In this document: positions 25,239 through 32,149 of the stretch, in pieces | Layout of the letters: each line of letters opens with the position of its first letter | Position numbering within the stretch: the stretch's first letter is position 1 | IMG/VR virus record: IMGVR_UViG_3300043427_001483 | Span: 1-40,208 of that record | DNA from: a virus | Reading direction: 5' to 3' (one strand) | DNA: 40,208 nt | Translations under genes and position numbers: made by a program | Notes under the pieces: model-generated | The model's database searches: none | What the model saw: only the letters and a program-made list of their open reading frames with translations | What the model was told of the DNA's origin: nothing

Positions 25239-26196
25239 GCTGTGGCGGTGGCTCGCGGCGCTGCCTACGGCGTTGGGTGGGTGCTGTTGCTCCGCCTACC
25301 TGGTCGTGGCCGCTAGGGCATGCGATGGCCTGCAGCTGCAGACCTAGCTGCACCACCGACGGATCCATCGTGCCGCGCAGGCTGCGCAAGGCCTGCTCGA
25401 GTAGCTGCTGTGCCGCGCTGCGCGTGATCCGCTGCTCACGGGCGAACTCCTTCATGGTGGCGACGCCGCGGCCGATGCCGTAGGCAGCCTCCAGGACCAG
25501 CCGGCTGCGTTCCGGCAGGCGCTGGATCTGCCGCTGCAGCCGCTCGACGTCCTCCGGCAGCGGTGGTGGTGCTGGCGACGGCAGCACCTGGCCCAGCGTG
25601 GTGAGCCCATCTTCTGTGCCGACCGGGCAGTCCAGCGACGCGCACTGCCGGCCCACGGTCGCGATCCGATCCAGCTCCATCACGCTCATACCCAGCGCCT
25701 GCGCCAGGTCTTCCCGGGTGGGCTCACGGCCGAGGTGCACGAACAGCTTGCGCAGCGTCCTGGGGATGGCGCCCACCTTCGGGCTGATGGTGGTGGGCAG
25801 CCGGATCGTTCGCTCCGAGCGCTCCAGGTGGCAGGTGACGCGCATCTGCACCCAGTACGTGGCGTAGGTGCTGAACCGGTAGCCGCGGCTGGGATCGAAC
25901 CGCTCGACCGCTTCGATCAAGCCGTGGTTGCCCGCCTGGATCAGGTCGTCGAACGCTTCGCCCGGGACCATGCGCCTGAACCGTTTGGCCACCGTCACCA
26001 CCAGCCGCAGGTTGGCGCGAACGAATCGCTCACGGGCCCGCAGGCCGCGGCGACGCACGTCAGGCGGGCAGCCGTCCGGCCCATCGGGATGGGCGCGCCA
26101 CTCCTGCACCTGCCGCCCGTAGGTCAGCTCTTGGGCTGGTGTTAGCAGCGGATAGCGGCCGATCTGCTCCAGCCACCAACTGGGTCCGGAGTGCAT
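25147..26196 (-). CDS. Phage-borne sigma-70 family RNA polymerase sigma factor
   Basis: About 349 residues from ATG 26196 (TTG 26220 and GTG 26217 are alternatives; no clear ribosome site). It has region 1.2 (YPLLTPAQELTYGRQVQ), 2.1-2.2 (RANLRLVVTVAKRF, DDLIQAGNHGLIEAVERFDP), 2.3-2.4 (YRFSTYATYWVQMRVT), 3 and 4 (LPERSRLVLEAAYGIGRGVA). Compared with E. coli sigma-70, promoter-contact residues differ: Q437 is Met118, H455 is Thr136, E458 is Pro139, E585 is Ser260 and R588 is Gln263, while T440 is kept. A basic Pro/Arg-rich tail of about 70 residues follows region 4. It probably redirects host polymerase to phage or stress promoters. Confidence 0.9.
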   Translation of the reverse strand: MHSGPSWWLEQIGRYPLLTPAQELTYGRQVQEWRAHPDGPDGCPPDVRRRGLRARERFVRANLRLVVTVAKRFRRMVPGEAFDDLIQAGNHGLIEAVERFDPSRGYRFSTYATYWVQMRVTCHLERSERTIRLPTTISPKVGAIPRTLRKLFVHLGREPTREDLAQALGMSVMELDRIATVGRQCASLDCPVGTEDGLTTLGQVLPSPAPPPLPEDVERLQRQIQRLPERSRLVLEAAYGIGRGVATMKEFAREQRITRSAAQQLLEQALRSLRGTMDPSVVQLGLQLQAIACPSGHDQVGGATAPTQRRRQRREPPPQLSLPLPRRVLNPSRRRAPRAPIRSGRQRIG

Positions 26197-26222
26197 CGCG
26201 GGGATGATGGGATGCACCAATC

Positions 26223-26414
26223 ATGAACCATCCCCGAAAGCGCTTGCAGTATCTAGGGAGTGACTACGACATCCGGGAAGTTGATGAGGATCTGTATCTG
26301 GCAGTGCTGGCCAAGCGCAAAGCCGAGGATGCCTGCAGCGCAGTGGATCTGAGCGGCAGCAGCACCCTGCTGCAGACGACAGCAACCGACCGGAAGCGAC
26401 AGGAAATGGGGTAG
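26223..26414 (+). CDS. Small acidic protein upstream of integrase
   Basis: A 63-residue protein, divergent from the sigma gene by 26 bases. Contains LQYLGSDYDIREVDEDLYLA and VLAKRKAEDACSAVD, a mixed strand-helix pattern, and a Ser/Thr-rich tail. No helix-turn-helix is evident, so an excisionase assignment is not supported. Its position suggests integration or lysogeny control, but no family is recognised. Confidence 0.55.
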   Translation: MNHPRKRLQYLGSDYDIREVDEDLYLAVLAKRKAEDACSAVDLSGSSTLLQTTATDRKRQEMG

Positions 26415-26416
26415 GA

Positions 26417-26433
26417 ATGCACGGCCCGTGCAT
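26417..26433. promoter_or_regulatory. 17-base palindrome before the integrase
   Basis: ATGCACGG and CCGTGCAT are perfect inverted arms around one central C, 38 bases before the integrase ATG. GGTGCAT repeats part of the arm at 26436-26442. It is a good candidate operator, or a weak hairpin in the RNA linking the small gene and integrase. Confidence 0.5.
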
Positions 26434-26471
26434 CGGGTGCATCTGTCCGTCCCGTCCGCGTCGTATTCGCA

Positions 26472-27491
26472 ATGGCATCCATCAGCGTCCAAGCCGGCCG
26501 CCTGTACCTGGTGGCCCGGGTGCCGCGGCGTGACGGCCAGCCGGGCCTGAAGCAGACGCGAATCGCCCTGCGGATGGATGACACACCGACCAATCGCCGA
26601 GCCGCGGCCAAGCAGTTGCAGACCCTGGAGCGGCAGCTCAAGACTGGGACGTTTGAGTGGCCCTACTGGACTGGGCAGGAACACTCCGGTGTGACGTGGC
26701 GCGACGCAATCGCCAAGCTGTACCGCGCTCGGGTGGTGCTGGGCAGAACCAGTGAGTCCACCTGGGAGATTAACTACATGGGCAGGCTGCGCCAGCTGCC
26801 ACCAGGCGGTCAGGTGACGGCAGAGAGCATCGCGACCGCGCTGCAGAAGTACGACCGGGGCAGCTGCTCCTACAAAGAGCTGTTCTACCTGCTGCGCCAT
26901 CTGGCCAAGCTGGTGGCGGTGCCGTTCCCTGAGGTGCCGCAGCCGACTTACCGGGACGCCGCGCCGCTGGTGGTGCCGACCGATGACGAGATCATCGCCT
27001 GGGTTGAAGGATCAGGGCCGGGAGCCTGGTACTTCGGCATGATGGCGACCTACGGGCTGCGGCCCCATGAGATCGAGTCTGCCGAGCTGATTGACCGCGA
27101 CTACTGCCAGGTGCAGGACGCCACGAAAACCGGCTTCCGCACGGTGGTGCCGTTGCCGCGCGAGTGGGTGGAGCTGTTCCGGCTGCATGATCGACGGCTG
27201 CGGCCGACGCTGCCCGGTGCCGCTACCGATCGATCCGAAGTGGTGGCGAAGTGGTTATGGCGCCAGTGCCGCGGGCTTCCGTGGCGACCCTATGCGCTGC
27301 GCCATGCGTACGCCGGCAGGCTATGGCGTGAAGGCGGTTCCCGGCTGGACATCTATACCGCCGCGCGGCTCATGGGGCATAGCCCGACGCAGCACGCAAA
27401 GACCTACCGGGCGCACATTCAGCCGCACCTGGTGGCGGAAGCGGCGGAGCGGGCGTTGCTGGGAGATGCGGCACCACCGCTGCCAGGTTGA
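26472..27491 (+). CDS. Tyrosine site-specific integrase
   Basis: A 339-residue recombinase that would insert the phage into the host chromosome. An N-terminal arm/core-binding region (residues 1-165) is followed by the catalytic domain: Arg197 (YGLRPHEIES), Lys219 (DATKTGFR), Tyr274-x-x-Arg277-His278 (YALRHAYAG), His303 (LMGHSPTQH) and nucleophile Tyr312 (AKTYRAH). Tyr in place of the first His of HxxR is usual in integrases of this cyanobacterial type as I recall. All other catalytic residues are present. Its 3' end overlaps a leftward helix-turn-helix gene by 122 bases. No attP core could be identified. Confidence 0.92.
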   Translation: MASISVQAGRLYLVARVPRRDGQPGLKQTRIALRMDDTPTNRRAAAKQLQTLERQLKTGTFEWPYWTGQEHSGVTWRDAIAKLYRARVVLGRTSESTWEINYMGRLRQLPPGGQVTAESIATALQKYDRGSCSYKELFYLLRHLAKLVAVPFPEVPQPTYRDAAPLVVPTDDEIIAWVEGSGPGAWYFGMMATYGLRPHEIESAELIDRDYCQVQDATKTGFRTVVPLPREWVELFRLHDRRLRPTLPGAATDRSEVVAKWLWRQCRGLPWRPYALRHAYAGRLWREGGSRLDIYTAARLMGHSPTQHAKTYRAHIQPHLVAEAAERALLGDAAPPLPG

Positions 27492-27663
27492 CCCGTACCG
27501 TCCGCCGGCTGGCCCCGACCGGTGCCAGGTCAATCAGCTCCCTGCCCCAGCGCCAGCGGCTCTTGCGGTTGGCATCGGCCTCGGCCACCAGCCGCTCGAT
27601 GTGGCGCTTGCTCACGCCGAGAGCTTCGGCCGCTTCGGCAAGGGTGAGAAGGACGCGTGCCAT
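27370..27663 (-). CDS. Helix-turn-helix DNA-binding protein, Xis-like candidate
   Basis: About 97 residues from ATG 27663, which overlaps the upstream stop (TGATG) and has a GGGGGA sequence nine bases before it. Residues 1-32 form a winged/MerR-type helix-turn-helix (LLTLAEAAEALGVSKRHIER); a strand WRWGRELIDL and TVRVNLAAVVP follow. Size, fold and convergent overlap with the integrase fit an excisionase or recombination directionality factor. The C-terminal 30 residues read antisense to the integrase end and may be unimportant. It is the last gene of the leftward operon. Confidence 0.7.
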   Translation of the reverse strand: MARVLLTLAEAAEALGVSKRHIERLVAEADANRKSRWRWGRELIDLAPVGASRRTVRVNLAAVVPHLPATPAPPLPPPGAAECAPGRSLRAASGYAP

Positions 27664-27845
27664 CACCACGCATCCCCCGGCCGTGCCGGATGGGGTGAGC
27701 AGAGATAGACGCTGCCCCACCAGCCGCCGGGGATCCAGTAAGCCGGCGACATGCGGTAGAGCCGGCGGTGGCGGGTGTCGCTGTTGACCCAGCAGAAGCG
27801 GCCGATCCGGCCGGCGTTGCTGTCGATGTGGATGAAGTCAGCCAT
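27663..27845 (-). CDS. Small aromatic-rich protein, unknown
   Basis: A 60-residue protein (ATG 27845) with a beta-rich, Trp/Tyr-rich sequence: FIHIDSNAGRIGRFCWVNSD, then LYRMSPAYWIPGGWWGSVYL. No known family. It overlaps the gene upstream by 8 bases and the helix-turn-helix gene downstream by one. Confidence 0.65.
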   Translation of the reverse strand: MADFIHIDSNAGRIGRFCWVNSDTRHRRLYRMSPAYWIPGGWWGSVYLCSPHPARPGDAW

Positions 27846-28041
27846 CGGAGCCCTCCAGTTCGGCGGCGATGTCCAGCACGTCCTGCGTGACGCCGTCTGC
27901 ACCGTTGATTCGTTTCGCCAGCTCGCGAAGCGCAGCAGCTAGGCACAGCTCCTGCCAGTTGCCATCGAACGGGCCGCACAGTTCGTGGCGATCGGTGAAG
28001 GCATCCAGCACCGCCTGAGACGCGGGGGAGAGGTCAGCCAT
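27838..28041 (-). CDS. Small helical phage protein, unknown
   Basis: A 67-residue protein from ATG 28041. It begins MADLSPASQAVLDAFTDR and contains LCLAAALRELAKRIN and VTQDVLDIAAELEG. This arrangement (short helix, then AALRELA) recurs in cyanobacterial phage genomes as I recall, without known role. Overlaps its neighbours by 8 bases on each side. Confidence 0.72.
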   Translation of the reverse strand: MADLSPASQAVLDAFTDRHELCGPFDGNWQELCLAAALRELAKRINGADGVTQDVLDIAAELEGSDG

Positions 28042-28615
28042 GGCGCTGCAGCTCCTGGCGCAGGATGCTGGCGGTGGCGCCGTAGCCGATGGCGTCGAAC
28101 CATTCGGCAACGGCCAGGATCGCGGCGCGTGCCTCTGGCGCCCAGTTGGATGGCGTGTCGCCACAGTCGGCGATGGAGCAGATGGCTGCGCCGACCGACT
28201 GCATCAGGTCACCAGCTGCCGAACTCCTAATTTGGCTTGGATTAGGAGTTGGCTGGGAGTCGTCATCCCACTCGGTCAGCGGATCACCTACGGCTGCATC
28301 GCACCTGTTGACCAGATTCTGCAATTCTTTGCGGGCTTCCTTGGAAAACTGGCAAGACGCCTCGTACTCCACCAACCATCCAGTCGATTCGATGAGAAGC
28401 CGCTTCAGGTCTGGGCCATCCAATGCCCGCTCGGCGTCTTCGTCCTGCTGGCGGACGTTTTCGGCGTATTCCAACTCTCTGATCCGCTGCTCGGCGGCGG
28501 AGATGCGGTCGCGAAGTTCGGCGACGCAAGAGCTGATAAAAAAGAACTCATGGTCGGCTGCTCTGTCTTCCAGCTGTGCCCATTGCTTTGGCGTTGCCTT
28601 GTGTGGTGTGGTCAT
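28034..28615 (-). CDS. Conserved phage protein with coiled coil, unknown
   Basis: A 193-residue protein from ATG 28615. The N-terminus MTTPHKATPKQWAQLEDRAA leads into a coiled coil (CVAELRDRISAAEQRIRELE). Mid-region acidic linker (DPLTEWDDDSQPTPNPSQ). The C-terminus is helical (WAPEARAAILAVAEWFDAIG, then YGATASILRQEL). The N- and C-terminal motifs are ones I associate with small cyanobacterial phage proteins, here joined in one gene. Its start overlaps the dCTP deaminase stop by four bases. Confidence 0.72.
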   Translation of the reverse strand: MTTPHKATPKQWAQLEDRAADHEFFFISSCVAELRDRISAAEQRIRELEYAENVRQQDEDAERALDGPDLKRLLIESTGWLVEYEASCQFSKEARKELQNLVNRCDAAVGDPLTEWDDDSQPTPNPSQIRSSAAGDLMQSVGAAICSIADCGDTPSNWAPEARAAILAVAEWFDAIGYGATASILRQELQRHG

Positions 28616-29124
28616 CCCCTTGACTCCATGACTGTGGTGTCGCCTTGGTACCGGCCCGTGACGGCATAGGAGCGCTCTGGTGGTGCCAGCATCTGGCTAA
28701 AGACAAGCTGTCCGATGCGCATACCCGGCCAAATCGGGACGGCGTGCAGCTGGCGGCTGTTGTGCAGCTCCAAAGTGATCACACCGTGGAACCCTGGATC
28801 TAGATAGCCGGCCAGAAGATGCTCGATTCCTTCGCGGGCCCGAGATGACTTGAGCACGAACTGAGCATTGCAGGTGTCAGGCACTCGCACAAACTCCAGC
28901 GTTGGAGCTAGCACGAACTGACCTGGAACCATCAAGTAAGGATCACCCTCGCTGTGGAGGTGGAATGGATAGCTGGCCATCTTGCGGCTCTCAGCCGATT
29001 CGATCAGCAGCTGACTGCCGAGCCGTACATCCAGGCTGGCGGGGTTGACGAGTGACGGGTCAAAGGGCGTCACCATGCCTGCGGTGCAGAGCTGGTGGAT
29101 TTCGTGGTCGGGAAGGATGGCCAT
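28612..29124 (-). CDS. dcd: dCTP deaminase (dUTPase superfamily)
   Basis: A 170-residue enzyme converting dCTP to dUTP and ammonia, feeding thymidine nucleotide synthesis for phage DNA. Family signs: MAILPDHEI start, LVNPASLDVRLGSQLLIE, FVLAPTLEFVRVP, active-site KSSRAREGIEHLLAGYLDPG and FHGVITLELHN, then PIWPGMRIGQLVFSQM. The SSRAREG segment holds the Arg and Glu expected in the catalytic site of deaminases, not plain dUTPases. A bifunctional deaminase-dUTPase cannot be excluded. Confidence 0.9.
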   Translation of the reverse strand: MAILPDHEIHQLCTAGMVTPFDPSLVNPASLDVRLGSQLLIESAESRKMASYPFHLHSEGDPYLMVPGQFVLAPTLEFVRVPDTCNAQFVLKSSRAREGIEHLLAGYLDPGFHGVITLELHNSRQLHAVPIWPGMRIGQLVFSQMLAPPERSYAVTGRYQGDTTVMESRG

Positions 29125-29145
29125 TAGATGTTCTCTCTACAGGAG

Positions 29146-29412
29146 CTAGCCATAGGGCTTGTCGTCGCTGAGATCATCAGCATCGACTGTCTCGATGTCT
29201 TTCCACTCCCCGCCGCGCTGGAACAAGCCTTGCGTCCAAGTGAAATAGCCCTGGAGCTTGAGATGGATTGCCCCCTCCTCGGTGCGGTAGCGGACGAGCC
29301 GGTAGGCATCGGGCACGGTCTTCTCAACTCGCGCAGCACCGATCTGCATGGTCGGATGATCCGAGCCAACAGTCAGGTAGGCAAATTGTTGTTGCTGTTC
29401 GTCCTTGTCCAT
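29146..29412 (-). CDS. Small protein upstream of dCTP deaminase, unknown
   Basis: An 88-residue protein from ATG 29412 whose start shares a base with the previous stop. Beta-strand-rich middle (AYRLVRYRTEEGAIHLKLQG, then YFTWTQGLFQRGGEW) and an acidic C-terminus (DIETVDADDLSDD). No motif for a known enzyme. Membership of the operon supports translation. Confidence 0.68.
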   Translation of the reverse strand: MDKDEQQQQFAYLTVGSDHPTMQIGAARVEKTVPDAYRLVRYRTEEGAIHLKLQGYFTWTQGLFQRGGEWKDIETVDADDLSDDKPYG

Positions 29413-29795
29413 TAGTGTGTTCCTCCTGTGGATTCAGGGGCGGCGTTACCGGTTGCGTTGCACCGCTGACAGTCTCGATAACGAGTGCCCTCAGCCTTGC
29501 TCCATCCGGCCCAAACCTGTCCGGTTCCCTTGCAGTCCCAGCACTTGCCGGTGTCCGATTCGTAAGCGGTGGCTCTGGCTTGCATCTCTTGCCTAGTGAC
29601 AACCACCTTGCGACCGGGACCGGTGAACTTTTGCTTGCCCTTGCGCGGGCCTGAGCGGTAGATGCCGCTAGGTACGTCACCAGTGACAAGGGAGTCGTCG
29701 CCGCAAGCCTCCCATGTGTACGCAACCCAGCCGTCAATGCCAACCTTTGACTCGGCGAAGGTCATTACGTCTTCGATGCTGAACTTGTTTGGCAT
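29412..29795 (-). CDS. Zinc-binding protein with DnaJ-type cysteine repeats
   Basis: A 127-residue protein from ATG 29795. The C-terminal third holds two CxxC units, CWDCKGTGQVW and CQRCNATGNA, the CxxCxGxG pattern of DnaJ zinc fingers. The N-terminal part contains KFSIEDVMTFAESKVGIDGW and a basic loop (SGPRKGKQKFTGPGRKVVVT). It likely binds RNA, DNA or an unfolded partner through the zinc knuckle. No J domain is present. Confidence 0.75.
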   Translation of the reverse strand: MPNKFSIEDVMTFAESKVGIDGWVAYTWEACGDDSLVTGDVPSGIYRSGPRKGKQKFTGPGRKVVVTRQEMQARATAYESDTGKCWDCKGTGQVWAGWSKAEGTRYRDCQRCNATGNAAPESTGGTH

Positions 29796-29798
29796 CTT

Positions 29799-30032
29799 CT
29801 AGTCTCCTTCACTTGTGGATTGGTCTTCGTCTCCCCAGTCGAGAAACACGGCATAGGCGCATGATTCAGCATCTGCGCTGATCTGGCCGGCGGTGCCGCA
29901 CTCGGGGTCAATGCAGCGCACCTTGTCGCCATCACAGGCCCAGCCGTCTTCGGGCTCATCGCTGAACACCTGAAGCGGACCGCCGCACTCAGGGCATTCT
30001 TCCGGCCAGTCCTTCCATCCGTAATCGGCCAT
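29799..30032 (-). CDS. Zinc-ribbon protein
   Basis: A 77-residue acidic protein with CPECGG near the N-terminus and WACDGDKVRCIDPEC further on, a four- or five-cysteine zinc ribbon, and a fifth or sixth Cys in ESCAYAV. Starts at ATG 30032 and ends 3 bases before the next gene. Function unknown; a DNA mimic or adaptor is possible given the acidity. Confidence 0.72.
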   Translation of the reverse strand: MADYGWKDWPEECPECGGPLQVFSDEPEDGWACDGDKVRCIDPECGTAGQISADAESCAYAVFLDWGDEDQSTSEGD

Positions 30033-30035
30033 CCC

Positions 30036-30344
30036 TTAGTCCTCCTGACTGATGACTACCGGGGTAGCCGGCTCCACCCCCAGCGCTTCGGCTTCCGGCC
30101 AGCGATAGCCCAGCAGCAGTTGAGCGCTGGCGACTTCCCGCCAGTAGCGGCGGCGGGCAGATTGCGCGGCACACGCCAGGCCAAATGCAATGCGCTGACT
30201 GGCGGTGGCGTCATCGAACTTGGCGGGTGGATCACCAGCCAAGGCATCAGCCTGTCGCTCCAGCTCCGCCGCCTCAGCTCCGGCCAGATGGGCGCGGGCG
30301 GTGGCGGAGTGGCAGAGGGCGACGCGGAGTGTGTGGTCAATCAT
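30036..30344 (-). CDS. Helical protein, unknown
   Basis: A 102-residue, Ala-rich helical protein from ATG 30344 (MIDHTLRVALCHSATARAHL, EAAELERQADALAGDPP, RIAFGLACAAQSARRRYWRE). No recognised domain. It overlaps the small membrane peptide gene by 8 bases. Confidence 0.65.
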   Translation of the reverse strand: MIDHTLRVALCHSATARAHLAGAEAAELERQADALAGDPPAKFDDATASQRIAFGLACAAQSARRRYWREVASAQLLLGYRWPEAEALGVEPATPVVISQED

Positions 30345-30450
30345 TGGGGCGCCTCTTGATCAGAGCGAAGAACAGATCCATGCACGCCAGGCCGATCAAA
30401 GCTGGGATCAGCGCAAGCGCGAGCTGTTGCCAGGTGGTGGTGTCAGTCAT
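30337..30450 (-). CDS. 37-residue membrane peptide
   Basis: Starts at ATG 30450. One hydrophobic span (LALALIPALIGLACMDLFFA) with a basic tail (LIKRRPND). It overlaps the upstream gene by 8 bases and the downstream gene by 8, the usual coupling in this operon. Confidence 0.65.
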   Translation of the reverse strand: MTDTTTWQQLALALIPALIGLACMDLFFALIKRRPND

Positions 30451-30778
30451 CGGGTAATTGCTCCAAGGCGCGGCGGATGGCGTTGTAAGTGTTCTGCTTG
30501 TCGCCGTGATCCGGATTGCCATAGACGTAGGCATCCAGTGCGTCGCACGCCTGCTGCTTCAGGCTCGGTGGCTTGGGGCGGCGGGCGGCGCGGAGCTGGG
30601 CGCTTGTCCACGTCCAGTCCTGCTTGCTGATCCACTCCACGCACGCCTCCAGTTCAGCGTCTGCGCCTGCCTGAAAAGCCTGGATCAGTAGAACGTCGGC
30701 ATTTTCCCGCTCACTGAACCAGTCGCTTTCCCATTTAGCTAGCTGCTCATCTGTCGGCTGCATCGGGTGCTCAGTCAT
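30443..30778 (-). CDS. Conserved small phage protein, unknown
   Basis: A 111-residue protein from ATG 30778. N-terminal PTDEQLAKWESDWF and AFQAGADAELEACVEWISKQ; C-terminal LRAARRPKPPSLKQQACDAL and NAIRRALEQL. The LRAARRPKPPSLK block is one I recall from many cyanobacterial phage genomes. All-helical, no catalytic motif. Start overlaps the previous stop (ATGA). Confidence 0.78.
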   Translation of the reverse strand: MTEHPMQPTDEQLAKWESDWFSERENADVLLIQAFQAGADAELEACVEWISKQDWTWTSAQLRAARRPKPPSLKQQACDALDAYVYGNPDHGDKQNTYNAIRRALEQLPDD

Positions 30779-31050
30779 CGCCCCACCTCCTCGTCGTAGA
30801 CCTTGCAGATGAAGCGGCCACCCGTGGCAAACCCGCGAGCAGGGGCGCCGCTGAGAGCAGCGTTCGCGTGCTCACAGAGCGGCAGCAAGCGTTCAGCAAT
30901 CTCGCCGAGACCGTAGAAGTCGATCCCGAACTCATTGATGCACTCTTGCTCCAGCGCGTCGGTTTCTTCGTCTGTCTCCGGCTCGGGTTTGCCGATCATT
31001 GCCGCGAACAGCTCGGGCACCTCGAAATCGTGAACGATTGCTCCAGTCAA
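30775..31050 (-). CDS. Acidic protein with TTG start, unknown
   Basis: A 91-residue protein. The start is taken as TTG 31050 because GGAGG lies seven bases upstream and the TTGA overlaps the preceding stop; a longer frame exists but reads across the preceding gene. The sequence is acidic and helical (IVHDFEVPELFAAMIGKPEP, ETDEETDALEQECINEFGID, then AERLLPLCEHANAAL). No family recognised. Confidence 0.7.
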   Translation of the reverse strand: MTGAIVHDFEVPELFAAMIGKPEPETDEETDALEQECINEFGIDFYGLGEIAERLLPLCEHANAALSGAPARGFATGGRFICKVYDEEVGR

Positions 31051-31205
31051 CGCCCCACCTCCCGCTGCTGCTGCTGGCCCTGCACACGCTCCAGCAGGAA
31101 CCTGCCCCAGCCGACGTGCGTGGCCAGGGCGTGCTGGCCTGGTGGGGTTGGGTAGGACTGCTTCCACCACTCACGGAATAAAGCTTCAATCTCATGGTCG
31201 GGCAT
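31047..31205 (-). CDS. Small conserved phage protein (FxxWW type)
   Basis: A 52-residue protein from ATG 31205 with a strong AGGAGG site five bases upstream. Sequence begins MPDHEIEALFREWWKQSYPT and continues GQHALATHVGWGRFLLERVQ, ending in a Gln-rich tail. This short pattern (WW..SYP...THVGW..FLL) recurs in cyanobacterial phages as I recall. Overlaps by 14 bases upstream and 4 downstream. Confidence 0.78.
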   Translation of the reverse strand: MPDHEIEALFREWWKQSYPTPPGQHALATHVGWGRFLLERVQGQQQQREVGR

Positions 31206-31527
31206 TGAACCTCCTCAGTTCAGGTAGGACGCGGGCATGCAACTGCCCGTACTGGACTTTCTCGATGGTGCTGATCGCTCGGCCGTGGCGTTCAGCCAGC
31301 ACCTGGCGCGGCTCGCCGCTGGTCAGGATGTCGGCGATTGCGTCATCGGATAGGCGATTCACGCCAGCACAGAAGCCGCGGTGCTCGATCGGTCCTGGGT
31401 CATCGCTCCAGATGGTCCAGGCGAAACTGCAGCTGTCGCAGCGGTAACGACGGCGCCGGCCGCCAGCTTTGAGAGTCCGGCTTTCGATGACCCTTCCGCC
31501 ACCGCTGCAGTTGGGGCATGGGGTCAT
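31192..31527 (-). CDS. Zinc ribbon plus helix-turn-helix regulator
   Basis: A 111-residue protein from ATG 31527. N-terminal zinc ribbon: CPNCSGG and RYRCDSCSFAW, similar in look to NrdR-type ribbons. The C-terminal half is a helix-turn-helix-like region (AIADILTSGEPRQVLAERHG, RAISTIEKVQYGQL). This combination suggests a DNA-binding regulator. It overlaps both neighbours. Confidence 0.8.
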   Translation of the reverse strand: MTPCPNCSGGGRVIESRTLKAGGRRRRYRCDSCSFAWTIWSDDPGPIEHRGFCAGVNRLSDDAIADILTSGEPRQVLAERHGRAISTIEKVQYGQLHARVLPELRRFNARP

Positions 31528-31754
31528 AGGGGACGTACTGCCACCGCAACTGTGCGGGCGTAGGGATGCCTGGCCCGGGCGAACTGCTCGGCCTGGCCGG
31601 CGCTGATGGCGCGGATGGTGGTCTTCATCGGCCGGCTGCCGGTGGCGAAGGTGACGGTCACCGGCCAGAGCACGGCCTTCGGGTCACTGGTGCGGGTGAT
31701 GCCTTCGCCGACGTGGGTCGGCTCATCGGTGATGGCCTGATACCTGGTGCTCAT
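31524..31754 (-). CDS. Small beta-rich protein, unknown
   Basis: A 76-residue protein from ATG 31754. The middle is beta-strand-like (KAVLWPVTVTFATGSRPMKT, TIRAISAGQAEQFARARH), ending in ARTVAVAVRPL. It overlaps by four bases on each side. No function recognised. Confidence 0.7.
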   Translation of the reverse strand: MSTRYQAITDEPTHVGEGITRTSDPKAVLWPVTVTFATGSRPMKTTIRAISAGQAEQFARARHPYARTVAVAVRPL

Positions 31755-31837
31755 TGCAGTCGCTCCAGCTGCTGGATCTGCTGCCGCTCGGCGTGCAGGG
31801 CGTGGGCGGCCATGAAGCAGGCCAGCACCACAAACAC
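31751..31837 (-). CDS. Short membrane peptide, start uncertain
   Basis: The frame ends at 31751 (TGA overlapping the next ATG). The last part encodes a hydrophobic segment (LAITVFVVLACFMAAHAL) then a Gln/Leu helix (ERQQIQQLERLQ). GTG 31837 with GGGA upstream is one possible start; the frame stays open further upstream inside the preceding gene, so a longer product in an overlapping frame is also possible. Confidence 0.45.
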   Translation of the reverse strand: MFVVLACFMAAHALHAERQQIQQLERLQ

Positions 31838-31854
31838 CGTGATGGCCAGATTCC

Positions 31855-31983
31855 CTAGGGCTCGGCCACGGGCAGCGGCGGCCTTGGCAACAGCTGCAGC
31901 GCGACGACTGGCGGCACGATCACACGCCTGATCAGGGCTCCAGCGGTGAGCAGTGCCAGCCCGGTGATAGCAATGTGCATCAT
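31855..31983 (-). CDS. 42-residue membrane peptide
   Basis: Starts at ATG 31983, overlapping the preceding stop (ATGA). Encodes MMHIAITGLALLTAGALIRR, a single hydrophobic span, followed by a Pro/Val-rich tail. Much of it overlaps another frame that leads into a second membrane segment, a layout seen in nested small membrane genes. Confidence 0.6.
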   Translation of the reverse strand: MMHIAITGLALLTAGALIRRVIVPPVVALQLLPRPPLPVAEP

Positions 31984-32144
31984 TGGGCTTCTTCGACACG
32001 AACGACGGCAGCTGTGGGGAATTGACGCTCGAACGACGCGCGAGCACGATCGCGGTCGTAGCTGGAGTCGCAGACCCATTCGGTTTCGTAGGTGATGTCA
32101 CGGGATTGATGGGTTGAGGTGTACGTGATCAGGAAGACAGGCAT
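31980..32144 (-). CDS. Small protein MPVFLITY type
   Basis: A 54-residue protein from ATG 32144. Sequence MPVFLITYTSTHQSRDITYE, then VCDSSYDRDRARASFERQFP, ending AAVVRVEEAQ. A strand-helix-strand pattern that could be a small ferredoxin-like fold. Well conserved-looking and in operon register with its neighbours. Function unknown. Confidence 0.72.
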   Translation of the reverse strand: MPVFLITYTSTHQSRDITYETEWVCDSSYDRDRARASFERQFPTAAVVRVEEAQ

Positions 32145-32149
32145 GGCAT

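Noticed and set aside
26223-26414. Excisionase call for the 63-residue protein before the integrase
   Set aside because: No helix-turn-helix pattern; the better Xis candidate is at 27370-27663.
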